DNA of 64,000 bases from NCBI RefSeq assembly GCF_006539885.1, contig NZ_BJNW01000013.1:1-64000 (forward strand). Direction: 5' to 3'. A program made the position numbers and the translations under genes. The notes under the pieces were generated by a model, which was not told the origin of the DNA, did not search any database, and saw only the letters and a program-made list of their open reading frames with translations. Origin of the DNA: Kocuria varians (GTDB taxonomy: Bacteria; Actinomycetota; Actinomycetes; Actinomycetales; Micrococcaceae). Shown piece by piece: positions 33,182 through 41,859 of the stretch; the first letter of the stretch is position 1, and the number at the start of each line of letters is the position of its first letter.

Positions 33182-34731
33182 GCTCGTTCTCTCGTCTCTT
33201 CTTCCAGGGTCTGGACCGCGCGCTCGGCGCTCGCGTCGCTGTGCGTGTTGGACACCGCCAGGGCCATCACGGAGTCCTCCGTGGCCTCCTCGGCGGAGAG
33301 CTCCCCGGTGATCCGCCCCTCGGACATCACCAGGATGCGGTCGGACATCCCGAGCACCTCCGGCAGCTCGGAGGAAACCAGCAGGACCGCTCCGCCGGCG
33401 TCCGTGACGTCCCGGACCAGTTCGTAGATCTCGACCTTCGCGCCCACGTCCACGCCGCGGGTGGGCTCGTCCAGCAGCAGCACGGTGGAGCCGGCCACCA
33501 CCCAGCGGGCGAAGACCACCTTCTGCTGGTTGCCGCCGGAGAGGTCCCGCACGTGCTGGTCCACGTCCCGCATGCGCACGCGCAGCTTCTGCGCCACGTC
33601 CTGCGCACGACGCCGCTGCCCCGCCCGGTCCACCAGCCCCGCCTTCGCGGTGCTGCCCAGGGTGGCGTAGCCGATGTTCTGCGTGATGGGGGCGTCCAGC
33701 ACGAGCCCCTGGTGCTTGCGGTCCTCCGGCACGTGGCCGATGCCCGCGCGCACCGCGGCGCCGACGTCCCCGACCGGAAGCTCACTGCCGGCGACGCTCA
33801 CGGCCCCCGTGCGCTTCTCCGCACCGGCGATCGCGCGGATCAGTTCCGTGCGGCCCGCTCCCACCAGACCGGCGAGGCCCACGACCTCACCGCGGTGCAC
33901 GGAGAAGCTCGCGTCCCGGACCAGGCCACCCGTGGAGACGCCCTGCACGCGCAGCAGCTCCTCGGCGTCGTCGCCCCGGCGGCGCGGGTGACGCGGGAAC
34001 TGCTCACTGAGCTCGCGACCCACCATCAGGCGGATCAGTTCGTCCTCGGGGGTGTCCGCGGGGACCTCCGCCACCACGCGGCCGTCCCGCAGCACCACCA
34101 CGGTGTCCCCCACCCGGGCGATCTCGTCCAGGTGGTGGCTGATGAAGACCATGCCCACACCGCGGGCCTTCAGCTCGTCGATCACGGCGAACAGCGCGGC
34201 CGACTCCGCGCCGGTCAGGGCCGCGGTGGGCTCGTCCAGGATGAGGATCCGCGCGTCCAGGGACAGCGCCTTCGCCACCTCCACGAGCTGCTGGCGGGCC
34301 ACGCCCATGTCCCCGAGGTGCGCGGCCGGATCCAGGTCCATGCCGATCCTGGCCATCGCCTCCCGGGCGATCCGCGCCAGTGCCTCGCGGTCCACGACCC
34401 CGAAGCGGCGCGGCTCCCGGCCCAGCGAGATGTTCTGCGCCACCGACATGGTCGGCACCAGGTTCAATTCCTGGTGGATGGTCACGATGCCCAGCCGCTC
34501 CGCCGCCTTCACGTCCGGCAGCTGCACCGTCTCACCGGCCACCCGGATCTCACCGGCGTCCGGCTGGTAGATGCCGGACATCATCTTGATCAGGGTGGAC
34601 TTCCCCGCACCGTTCTCACCCAGCAGGACGGTCACCTGCCCCGGGTGGACGTCCACACTGACGTCCTCGATCACGCGGACCGGACCGAACGCCTTGCAGA
34701 CGTTCACCAGCCGCAGCAGCGGTTCACTCAC
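33178..34731 (-). CDS. rbsA: ribose ABC transporter ATPase RbsA (two ABC domains)
   Basis: The 517-residue protein has tandem ATPase domains. The first has GENGAGKSTLIKMMSG (Walker A) and ILDEPTAAL (Walker B). The second has the degenerate GLVGAGRTELIRAIAG P-loop, the signature LSGGNQQKVVFARW and LLLDEPTRGVDVGAK. This asymmetry is normal for RbsA/MglA proteins. It powers ribose import through RbsC. The GTG start overlaps the rbsR stop as GTGA. Confidence 0.95.
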   Translation of the reverse strand: MSEPLLRLVNVCKAFGPVRVIEDVSVDVHPGQVTVLLGENGAGKSTLIKMMSGIYQPDAGEIRVAGETVQLPDVKAAERLGIVTIHQELNLVPTMSVAQNISLGREPRRFGVVDREALARIAREAMARIGMDLDPAAHLGDMGVARQQLVEVAKALSLDARILILDEPTAALTGAESAALFAVIDELKARGVGMVFISHHLDEIARVGDTVVVLRDGRVVAEVPADTPEDELIRLMVGRELSEQFPRHPRRRGDDAEELLRVQGVSTGGLVRDASFSVHRGEVVGLAGLVGAGRTELIRAIAGAEKRTGAVSVAGSELPVGDVGAAVRAGIGHVPEDRKHQGLVLDAPITQNIGYATLGSTAKAGLVDRAGQRRRAQDVAQKLRVRMRDVDQHVRDLSGGNQQKVVFARWVVAGSTVLLLDEPTRGVDVGAKVEIYELVRDVTDAGGAVLLVSSELPEVLGMSDRILVMSEGRITGELSAEEATEDSVMALAVSNTHSDASAERAVQTLEEETRERA

Positions 34732-35813
34732 GAGTCATCGCCTCCTTCCATGGTTGTCGTGCTCTTCTGGAGACCTGCTTCGGCCACGGACCCCCGTTGG
34801 ATGAACAGCGTCGGTTGCCGCACCGTGCGTTCCTCATCGTCCGCGGGTGGTTCCAGCAGCAGGTTCAGCGCCACCGCCCCCATCGCGGCAATGTCCTGCG
34901 CGATCGCCGAGACCGGCGGATCGCACAGTCGGAACGCGTCGAGATCATCGTGTGCCACCACGGAGAGGTCCTGCGGGATCCTGACCCCGCGCTCGTTCAG
35001 CGCTGCGAGCGCACCCACAGCCATCGGCCCGTCCGCGATGACCACTGCACTCGGACGTCTTCCCGGAGGCAGGCCCAGCAGACGTGCAACACCCTCTCGA
35101 CCGGACGCGGGCTGGAAGTCCCCCTCGTGCACCAGGTCCGGATCCGGCGTCGCCCCGGCCGCGTCCAACGCGGCGTCGAAAGCCAGACGCCGCTCCCGCC
35201 CCGTGGAGGATGTCGCCGGGCCCGCGATCAGCGCGATGCGCTCGTGGCCCAGTGCCAGCAGCTCGTTCACGGCGTCGGTGAGACCGTTCGTTCCAGGGAC
35301 AACGGCGGGCACGTCCAGACCCGAGACCATCCGGTCCGCAAGCACCAGAGGGATTCCGCGCTGCACCACGGCGTCGAGCGCCTCCGGTCCCCTGGGGCTG
35401 TCGCGGCGACCCTGGGGCACCACGATCAGACCGTCCACGTTGTGGGACATCAGTAGCCGCAGGGCGGTCTCCTGGGTGTCCAGTCGCTCATCGGACGCTG
35501 AGATCAGGGTTACGAGGCCACGCTCCCGCGCATGCATCTCCACAGAGTGAGCGAGGTCCCCGAAATGGGGGTTCCTGATGTCCGGGATCAGCAGACCGAT
35601 CGACGCCGTGCGCGAACTGCGCAGCGCCCGGGCCTGGACGTTCGGGTGGAAGTCGAGCTGCGCCGCAGCGGCGGTGACCGCCTGGCGGGAGGTGGAGCTC
35701 GTGGCGGGGTTTCCCGACAGGACGCGGGACGCCGTGGCCACGGAGACACCCGCCGCCGCCGCGACATCACGCAGGGTGGCCGGGGGCCGAGGTGTGGAGG
35801 GCAGCTGCGCCAC
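34728..35813 (-). CDS. rbsR: LacI-family repressor of the ribose operon (RbsR)
   Basis: The 361-residue protein has the LacI headpiece (ATLRDVAAAAGVSVATASRVLSGN) at about residues 12-35, a hinge and a periplasmic-binding-protein-like effector domain (IGLLIPDIRNPHFGDLAHSVE, VVPGTNGLTDAVNELLALGH). I place the start at the GTG at 35813 because AAAGGAG lies 6 bases upstream. The ATG at 35852 lacks a ribosome binding site and lies inside the operator palindrome. It is first in rbsR-A-C-B-K-D and probably represses its own operon until ribose (or a ribose phosphate) binds. Confidence 0.93.
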   Translation of the reverse strand: MAQLPSTPRPPATLRDVAAAAGVSVATASRVLSGNPATSSTSRQAVTAAAAQLDFHPNVQARALRSSRTASIGLLIPDIRNPHFGDLAHSVEMHARERGLVTLISASDERLDTQETALRLLMSHNVDGLIVVPQGRRDSPRGPEALDAVVQRGIPLVLADRMVSGLDVPAVVPGTNGLTDAVNELLALGHERIALIAGPATSSTGRERRLAFDAALDAAGATPDPDLVHEGDFQPASGREGVARLLGLPPGRRPSAVVIADGPMAVGALAALNERGVRIPQDLSVVAHDDLDAFRLCDPPVSAIAQDIAAMGAVALNLLLEPPADDEERTVRQPTLFIQRGSVAEAGLQKSTTTMEGGDDS

Positions 35814-35848
35814 GCCAAGCTCCTTTGCTCGCGTGTCAGGTGACAGCG

Positions 35849-35868
35849 TCATGGAAACGTTTCCATGA
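35849..35868. promoter_or_regulatory. perfect 20-bp LacI-type operator of the rbs operon
   Basis: TCATGGAAACGTTTCCATGA is a perfect palindrome with the central CG typical of LacI/GalR-family operators (here AAACGTTT). It lies 36 bp upstream of the GTG start of rbsR, where it can control the whole ribose operon. Confidence 0.88.
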
Positions 35869-36039
35869 CATCGTGTCCACAGCATGCCACGGAAATGTGA
35901 TCCACGACAACCTCTGCTGTGCGCTGTGACATGGAGTGGCTGAGAGGCAACGCCGTTGTTTGGACGTCAGCGCAAGCCGCAGCCAACGACCGGCAGGGCA
36001 CCCGGGGTGCCGCGGCGTCGTCGTCCCTTCCTCTGCCGC

Positions 36040-37275
36040 CTACTCCACGACCGTGCGCCCGGGCTCCGGGCGGGTGACGTGCAGCGCCACGGCGGCCACC
36101 ATTCCCACGAGCCCCGCGGCGAGGGTGAGCAGGAAACCCTGCCGGGGCACCGCGGAGAGCACACCGCCCAGGGCGGAGCCGAAGGAGACTCCCAGCACCA
36201 GGCAGGTGGTCAGCATGGTCATCACGCTCGCGATCCGGCGGGACGGTGCCACGTGCTCGCCGCGCGTGTAGGCGCTCACGAGCATCGCCCCGACGCCCAG
36301 GCCGGTCACCATGAACAGCAGCCCCAGCACCGCGGGCCCGGGAATGCTCAGGAGCACGAGCGCCACGAGCGAGACGAGCATCGCCCCGCCCGCCACGCGG
36401 ACAGACAGCGGCAGCCGCCGGGGCAGGCGGGAGACCAGCATGCTCGCCAGCGCACTGCCCACGCCCATGCAGCCGTAGATGAGACCCGTGTACCCGGCCG
36501 TACCGCGGGCGTCGTTGATGGCGGTCAGCACTGTCTGCGTGGAGCCGAACACGGTCCCCACGCACAGGCACACGAGCATGGGCGGCAGCACAGCGGCCCA
36601 GCGGATCCGGGGTGCGGTGCCGTCGGCGACGTCCAGCGTGTGGGTGTCCACGGCGAGTCCGCGGCGGCTGAGCAGGTACACGATGAAGCACCCCTGCCCC
36701 AGCACCACCCAGGCCATCAGCACCCCCAGCGCTGGGTTCGGTCCGAGCAGGCCCACCAGCACACCCGCGATCACGGGGCCCAGGATGAACCCCACCTCGT
36801 CGCACGCCGTCTCGTAGCCGAGCGCCCTGCTCACAAGTCCCGGTAGCCGACGTCGCCGCGCGATCGCCGACCAGCGCGCCCTCGCGATCGCACCCACCTG
36901 CGGGTTCGCGGAACCGATCAGTGCGGCGAAAACGAGCACGAGGGCGGAGGGCCCGTCATGGAGGACCACGAGCAGCAGCGACCCCATGCCGAGAAGCTGC
37001 ACCACTGTGGCGGCGACGACCACGGGCAACGGCCCGAACCGGTCCACCAGCCGCCCCACCAGCGGTGCACCGATCGCGGAGCCGAGACCGGCCGCGGCCA
37101 CGGTGAGCCCGGCGAGCCCGAGACCCAGCCCGGCTCCGCTCACGTAGAGCAGCAGCCCGAGCTGCACGGTCGCGGCGGGCAGGCGCCCGATCAGCGCGGT
37201 GACGAGGAACGCCCAGCCGCCCACAGCCGGGAGGGACAGGGACCCGCCCGCCTCAGAGGGGTGGGACGACGTCAC
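36040..37275 (-). CDS. MFS transporter (12 TM)
   Basis: A 411-residue major facilitator with about twelve hydrophobic segments, GSAIGAPLVGRLVDRFGPLP in the first intracellular loop and a strongly basic central loop (RARWSAIARRRRLPG). The substrate is unknown. The start is uncertain. The GTG at 37275 has no ribosome binding site. A separate 19-codon frame with a GGAG site starts at the ATG at 37331-37329 and ends TGA overlapping this GTG (GTGA). Either that frame is a coupled leader, or a one-base shift separates the true N-terminus. A motif copy sits 14 bp beyond the stop (36013-36026). Confidence 0.8.
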   Translation of the reverse strand: MTSSHPSEAGGSLSLPAVGGWAFLVTALIGRLPAATVQLGLLLYVSGAGLGLGLAGLTVAAAGLGSAIGAPLVGRLVDRFGPLPVVVAATVVQLLGMGSLLLVVLHDGPSALVLVFAALIGSANPQVGAIARARWSAIARRRRLPGLVSRALGYETACDEVGFILGPVIAGVLVGLLGPNPALGVLMAWVVLGQGCFIVYLLSRRGLAVDTHTLDVADGTAPRIRWAAVLPPMLVCLCVGTVFGSTQTVLTAINDARGTAGYTGLIYGCMGVGSALASMLVSRLPRRLPLSVRVAGGAMLVSLVALVLLSIPGPAVLGLLFMVTGLGVGAMLVSAYTRGEHVAPSRRIASVMTMLTTCLVLGVSFGSALGGVLSAVPRQGFLLTLAAGLVGMVAAVALHVTRPEPGRTVVE

Positions 37276-37499
37276 GGGGCGGCAGCGGCAGCGGCGTCGG
37301 GCGCCGTGCCGGGCGAGGGGGAGGAAGTCATCAGAGTGCTCCAGGGTAGGGCGAACGCCCGCGCACCCGACCACACGCGCGGAGAATCCCCTGGCAACAC
37401 CACGATGCTACCGGGAGGCCCGCACAAGTCCGCACGCAAAGACAACCACCGCACGTCCAGAAACGAGACTCACATCACACCGAAGGGCAGGATGGCCCC

Positions 37500-39104
37500 A
37501 TGACTGAACAGACAAACCCCGCCCGCCACATCGTCGTCGTGGGCGCGGGAACCGCCGGATCAATCGTCGCGGGGCGCGCCGCCGCCGCGGGCCACCGGGT
37601 GACGCTGCTCGAGGCCGGCAGCCAGGACACCAACCCCGTCATCACACGGCTCGCCCGCCTGGGAGAGCTGTGGCACGGCCCGGAGGACTGGGACTACTTC
37701 ACGGTCCCGCAGGAGCACGCGTCTGGCCGCGTCATCCACTGGCCGCGCGGACGGGTCCTCGGCGGCTCTCACGCGCTGAACGCCGCCATCTGGGTGCGCG
37801 GCAACCCGCTGGACTACGACGACTGGGCCGCGGCGGGCTGCAATGGCTGGGCCTGGAGCGACGTCGCCCCCGTCTTCGAGGCGCTGGAGGCCTACGACGG
37901 CCCCACCACGGACGACGCCGCCGCGGCGCCCCGCGGCACCGACGGTCCCGTTCCCGTGGTGGGCACGTACGAGCTCAGCCCCGTCTTCGACGCGATCATC
38001 GCCGCGTCCGAGGCGGTGGGCGTGCCCTTCAACGAGGACTACAACGGGGCCACCCAGGACGGTGTGTCCCAGGAGCAGCTCACCGTCCGGGACGGCAAGC
38101 GCGTGACCACGTACATGGCGTACGCGAAGCCGTGGGTGGACAAGGGGGCGATCGAGGTCCACACCGGCGCGGTCGTGGAGCGGCTGGTCATCCGGGACGG
38201 GCGCGTGGTCGGCGTCCAGCTTCACGCGGGGACGACCTCCGAGGTGGAGGGCATTTCCGGCGAGCCGCCCACGGCTGGTGAGTCCTCGGACGGCGAGGTG
38301 ATCGAGGCGGACGAGGTGGCCCTGTGCGCTGGGGCCCTGGACAGCCCCAAGATCCTCATGCGCTCCGGCATCGGCCCGGCCGAGCACCTGCGGGAGGTGG
38401 GGATCGAGCCGGTCGTGGACCTGCCCGGCGTAGGGGAGAACCTGCACGACCACCTGCTGGTGCCGGTGATCGCTGAGGCCACCGCGAGGACCATCGCGCA
38501 CGCCGAGGACGAGATCGCGGTGACCCAGACCCACCTGTTCTGGCGCTCCACGAAGGACCAGGACCGCCCGGACACCCAGCCCATCCACTTCTGCGTGCCC
38601 ATGTACGACGACTGGATGGAGGGCCCGGGCAACGCCTTCACCCTGCACTCCGGCCTGGTGCGCCCGTACTCGCGCGGCCGGATCACCCTGACCGGGCCCA
38701 GCAGCACGGACCCCGCCCGGTACGACCCGAACATCTTCGCCGACCCTCGGGACCGCGAGGCCCTGCGGGCGTCCTTCCGCCAGGCACGCGCGATGGTCGC
38801 GACGCCGCCCCTCGCGGATGAGTGGGGTGCGCGGGAGATCTACCCCGGGCCGGAGGTCACGGACGAGGCGTCCGAGGACGCGTACATGGACCGCGCCGTG
38901 ACGACGTACCACCACCAGGTGGGCACGTGCCGCATGGGAACGGACGAGCTGGCCGTGGTGGATTCCGCCACCCTGGAGGTTCACGGTGTGGCGGGCGTAC
39001 GGGTGGTGGACGCCTCGATCATGCCGTCCATTCCCACCGGCAACACGAACGCCCCGTCCGCGCTGATCGGCGAGAAGGGCGCGCGGATGCTCCTGGGCGA
39101 GTGA
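37500..39104 (+). CDS. GMC-family FAD oxidoreductase (choline dehydrogenase-like)
   Basis: The 534-residue flavoprotein has the N-terminal dinucleotide fold HIVVVGAGTAGSIVAGRAA, the FAD-covering RGRVLGGSHALNAAIWVRG, LCAGALDSPKILMRSGIGP (GMC signature 2) and the catalytic histidine region TYHHQVGTCRMG, with IPTGNTNAPSALIGEKGA at the end. It oxidises an alcohol; the substrate is not determinable. TTDDAAAAPRG at about residue 136 is encoded by a motif copy (37911-37921) in a variable loop. It is divergent from the MFS gene and followed by a strong terminator. Confidence 0.92.
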   Translation: MTEQTNPARHIVVVGAGTAGSIVAGRAAAAGHRVTLLEAGSQDTNPVITRLARLGELWHGPEDWDYFTVPQEHASGRVIHWPRGRVLGGSHALNAAIWVRGNPLDYDDWAAAGCNGWAWSDVAPVFEALEAYDGPTTDDAAAAPRGTDGPVPVVGTYELSPVFDAIIAASEAVGVPFNEDYNGATQDGVSQEQLTVRDGKRVTTYMAYAKPWVDKGAIEVHTGAVVERLVIRDGRVVGVQLHAGTTSEVEGISGEPPTAGESSDGEVIEADEVALCAGALDSPKILMRSGIGPAEHLREVGIEPVVDLPGVGENLHDHLLVPVIAEATARTIAHAEDEIAVTQTHLFWRSTKDQDRPDTQPIHFCVPMYDDWMEGPGNAFTLHSGLVRPYSRGRITLTGPSSTDPARYDPNIFADPRDREALRASFRQARAMVATPPLADEWGAREIYPGPEVTDEASEDAYMDRAVTTYHHQVGTCRMGTDELAVVDSATLEVHGVAGVRVVDASIMPSIPTGNTNAPSALIGEKGARMLLGE

Positions 39105-39124
39105 CACCGCAGCTCATCCCGTGC

Positions 39125-39178
39125 AAAAACTGAGCAGATGCTGATTTCGGGGCTCAAATCTGCATCTGCTCAGTTTTT
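39125..39178. terminator. strong bidirectional Rho-independent terminator
   Basis: Perfect 17-bp arms at 39125-39141 and 39162-39178 extend inward by about five more pairs after one mismatch. The outer ends are A5 and T6, giving a canonical U-tract in both directions. It is much less GC-rich than its surroundings. Confidence 0.93.
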
Positions 39179-39492
39179 TGTAGCGGTAGGCGCGGCGCTC
39201 TACTGCACCGCCGTTGAGCCCACGGGCGCTTTCGGCCCCTGAACTTCGCCGTCAGCGCCTGGTACGCCTCCTTGCCCACGCGGACCGTGGCAAGCATGAA
39301 GGTTCCCTTGGACGTCAGCAGGATGCCCGTGACGATGATCGCCCGCGTGCCTCCGCTCAGTGGCGCAAACGCCGTGAGCGCGGCAGTGGCCAGCAGCAGC
39401 GGGTAGAGGATGAACAGGCCAACCCCGACCTTGAACAGCGCGGGCTTGGGTCGCTGCGCGCCGGACGCACCCTCGAAATCGGAGGTAAGCAT
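39154..39492 (-). CDS. small two-helix membrane protein
   Basis: The 112-residue protein has two membrane segments (GVGLFILYPLLLATAALTAF and AIIVTGILLTSKGTFMLATV) followed by VGKEAYQALTAKFRGRKR. It resembles short transporter-suffix-type proteins, but I cannot name it. Its last about ten codons read through one arm of the terminator hairpin, so the C-terminus may have been altered by a frameshift: the natural end is probably near KFRGRK. TTACCTT-type sequence (AAAGGTAAGCC on the coding strand) lies before the start. Confidence 0.55.
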   Translation of the reverse strand: MLTSDFEGASGAQRPKPALFKVGVGLFILYPLLLATAALTAFAPLSGGTRAIIVTGILLTSKGTFMLATVRVGKEAYQALTAKFRGRKRPWAQRRCSRAPRLPLQKTEQMQI

Positions 39493-39537
39493 CGGCTTAC
39501 CTTTGCGGGTATTCAGCGTTTTCCCACGGTTGCCGTG

Positions 39538-40626
39538 TCACACCCGGACGCGCGAGTCCGCGAACGGGTAGTCCACGTACCCCTTGGGACCCCCCAGGTA
39601 GAAGGTCTCGGGGTCCGGGGTGTTCAGAGCCAGCCCGTCGCGCCAGCGCTCCACGAGGTCCGGGTTGGCGAGGAGCTCGCGGCCCACCATCACGCCGTCT
39701 GCCAGGTCCGCGGCCATGATGTGCTCCGCCTCGGCCAGCTCGGTGTACTCGGAAAACCCGCTGTTGAGGTAGAAGACGCCGTCGAACTGCTCGCGCAGCT
39801 CGCGGACGAAGGGGCCGTCGATGTCCCGGTGCAGTACGGAGAGGTACGCAAGACCCAACCCGCGCAGGCCCGCGAGCAGCGCGGCGTAGGTGGCGCGGAC
39901 GTCCTCATGGTCGTCCTCCAGAGCGCCCTGGACGTTGTGCTCCGGCGAGATCCGCAGGCCTACCCGGTCCGCGCCGATCTCCTCGGCGACGGCGCGCACC
40001 ACCTCGACCACGAAGCGCGCACGGTTCTCCGGCGAGCCGCCATAGGAGTCGGTGCGGTGGTTGGCGGACGGCGCGAGGAACTCGTGGAGGATGTAGCCGT
40101 TGGCGCCGTGGACCTCCACGCCGTCGATCCCGGCGTCCACCGCGCGGCGGGCGGCGGCGACGAACTCCTCACGGATCCGGGGCAGCTCGTCCGTCTCCAG
40201 TGCGCGAGGAGTGGGCACTGCCTGCTTGCCGCTGGGCACGTGGATGGACTGGTCGATGCCGACGGCGCTCGGCGCCTCGGGCAGCGGACCACCCGTGAGC
40301 TCCGGGTGGGAGACGCGCCCGGCGTTCATGACCTGCAAGAACATCACCCCGCCCTTGTCGTGGACGGCCTCCGCCACGCGGGACCACCCGAGGGCCTGCT
40401 CGGCCGTCTCGATCCCCGCCTGGCCCCAGAAGCCGCGGCCCGTCACAGCGGGGAACGTCCCCTCGGTGACCACGAGCCCCGCGGAGGCACGCTGCGCGTA
40501 GTACTCGACGTTCATATCCTTGGGCACGCCGTCCTCGTCGGAGCGCATACGGGTGAGCGGCGCCATGGCCACGCGGTTCTTCACGTGCACGGCACCCACG
40601 GTCATGGGGTCGAAAAGACTGGGCAC
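39538..40626 (-). CDS. Old Yellow Enzyme family alkene reductase
   Basis: The 362-residue FMN-dependent TIM barrel has VAMAPLTRMRSDEDGVP, LQVMNAGRVSHPELTGG, and the His/Asn substrate pair in VHGANGYILHEFL. It also has SANHRTDSYGGSPENRARF and GVMVGRELLANPDLVERWRDG. The family reduces activated C=C bonds and some nitro compounds with NADPH (NemA/XenB type). It is a single gene here; no TetR-type nemR partner is adjacent. Confidence 0.93.
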   Translation of the reverse strand: MPSLFDPMTVGAVHVKNRVAMAPLTRMRSDEDGVPKDMNVEYYAQRASAGLVVTEGTFPAVTGRGFWGQAGIETAEQALGWSRVAEAVHDKGGVMFLQVMNAGRVSHPELTGGPLPEAPSAVGIDQSIHVPSGKQAVPTPRALETDELPRIREEFVAAARRAVDAGIDGVEVHGANGYILHEFLAPSANHRTDSYGGSPENRARFVVEVVRAVAEEIGADRVGLRISPEHNVQGALEDDHEDVRATYAALLAGLRGLGLAYLSVLHRDIDGPFVRELREQFDGVFYLNSGFSEYTELAEAEHIMAADLADGVMVGRELLANPDLVERWRDGLALNTPDPETFYLGGPKGYVDYPFADSRVRV

Positions 40627-40960
40627 GGGTTTTCCTCCGTCGGAACGAGGTCTACTGACTGGTCATCAGGGCCAACACGCTTCCCCGCATCACTATTCCC
40701 CCGCCCACAGTTCCCCCGGAAAGTTCCCGCGGGAAGCTCGTGGCCTCCGGCACCCACGACGGTGCGGACGACCCGAGACCTGGGCCGCCCGCACCGTCGT
40801 GCCTGGTGGGCATCCAGGAGGGGGTCGGCGAGAGAAAACCTGCCCGCAGTCACGCCGAACCCGGCCCGCCCCACCCTGACGAGTGGTCGCGGGCCCGTCT
40901 CCCCGTGGGGGCCCGTCGAAGGAACCGGTCATTCCCCTGTTCCTGCAGGCAGGCTCCTGC
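40627..40960. other. gene-free stretch with a hairpin
   Basis: No credible coding frame is seen in these 334 bases. They hold the upstream region of the Old Yellow Enzyme gene, an imperfect hairpin at 40755-40801, a small GGGCCC-type palindrome near 40896-40917 and the 3' flank of the PheC-like gene. Confidence 0.6.
40755..40801. terminator. hairpin downstream of the PheC-like gene
   Basis: Perfect 11-bp arms CACGACGGTGC/GCACCGTCGTG lie at 40755-40765 and 40791-40801 around a 25-base loop. The distance (160 bp from the stop) and lack of a T-tract make termination only possible. Confidence 0.4.
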
Positions 40961-41809
40961 TCAGCCGTACCACTTCTCCTCCGCGGCGGCCTTGGTGCCG
41001 TCCTGGCTGGCGATGTCCAGCCAGTTGTCCACGTACTCCTCCCACACGGTGTCCCCCTGCGGCAGCAGGTAGCCCTTGTCGAAGTGGTCGAAGGGCTTGT
41101 CCGGGTGGACCGAGCACAGCTCCGGGTGGGTGTGGGCGACCCAGCGGGTCTCGGAGGCGTCCGTGACCATGACGTCAGCCTTGCCCTGGGTGATCTGGTC
41201 GAAGATCGTGTTGTTGTCCTTGTACGCGGTGACCTTGGCGTCCGGAAAGTTCTTCTCCGCGAACTTCTGGTTGGTCCCGCCCACGGGGGTGATGACCCGC
41301 ACGGAGGGCTTGTTGATGACGGCCACGGTGGCGTACTTGTCCTCCTCGCCGCAGCGCACGATCGGCGTCTTGCCGTCCGGGGAGGTCGTGTCGCTGAACG
41401 CCGCCTTCTGTGCGCGGTCGGTCGTGTAGGAGATCCCGCCCACCGCGATGTCGCAGCTGCGGTCCATGTCCGCGACCACGTCCGCCCACGAGGTCTGCAC
41501 GAACTCCACCTCCGCACCCAGGGACTTCCCCAGGCTGCGGGCCATGTCCACGTCGATCCCGGACCACTGCCCGGTCTTCGGGTCCTTGTACGTGTACGGC
41601 CGGTAGTCCCCGGTGGTGCACACCTGTATCTTCCGGTCCCGCAGCACCTGTCCCAGGCGCGAGTTCTCGGCGGCCGGCGCGACCGACGCCCCGGCGCCCG
41701 CAGACGCCGACGACGCGGCACCGCCGCCCTCCTGCGCTCCGCACCCGGTCAGTGCGCACGTGAGCGCCAGCCCCGTGAACACCGCCGTTGCCGTGGTGTG
41801 CCTGCTCAT
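40961..41809 (-). CDS. cyclohexadienyl/arogenate dehydratase-like lipoprotein (PheC-like, solute-binding fold)
   Basis: The 282-residue protein has a lipoprotein signal with lipobox CALTGC and a Ser/Ala-rich linker. A type II periplasmic-binding-protein fold follows: TTGDYRPYTYKDPKTGQWSG, then SDIAVGGISYT-like. It contains DGKTPIVRCGEEDKY, PVGGTNQKFAEKNFP, TIFDQITQGKADVMVTDASE, HPELCSVHPDKPFD and KGYLLPQGD. These blocks follow Pseudomonas PheC (cyclohexadienyl dehydratase), including the TDxxE glutamate that I recall as catalytic there, more closely than amino-acid-binding proteins. No ABC permease or ATPase is adjacent, which also favours an enzyme. AGGAGGA precedes the ATG at 41809. Confidence 0.75.
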   Translation of the reverse strand: MSRHTTATAVFTGLALTCALTGCGAQEGGGAASSASAGAGASVAPAAENSRLGQVLRDRKIQVCTTGDYRPYTYKDPKTGQWSGIDVDMARSLGKSLGAEVEFVQTSWADVVADMDRSCDIAVGGISYTTDRAQKAAFSDTTSPDGKTPIVRCGEEDKYATVAVINKPSVRVITPVGGTNQKFAEKNFPDAKVTAYKDNNTIFDQITQGKADVMVTDASETRWVAHTHPELCSVHPDKPFDHFDKGYLLPQGDTVWEEYVDNWLDIASQDGTKAAAEEKWYG

Positions 41810-41859
41810 GCGCGTTCCTCCTGGTCGACGCCCCGGTCGATGTGTGGGGTGGAGCAGGC

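Noticed and set aside
40961-41809. call as the binding protein of a glutamate ABC transporter
   Set aside because: The fold allows it, but no permease or ATPase is adjacent and sequence blocks fit PheC better.
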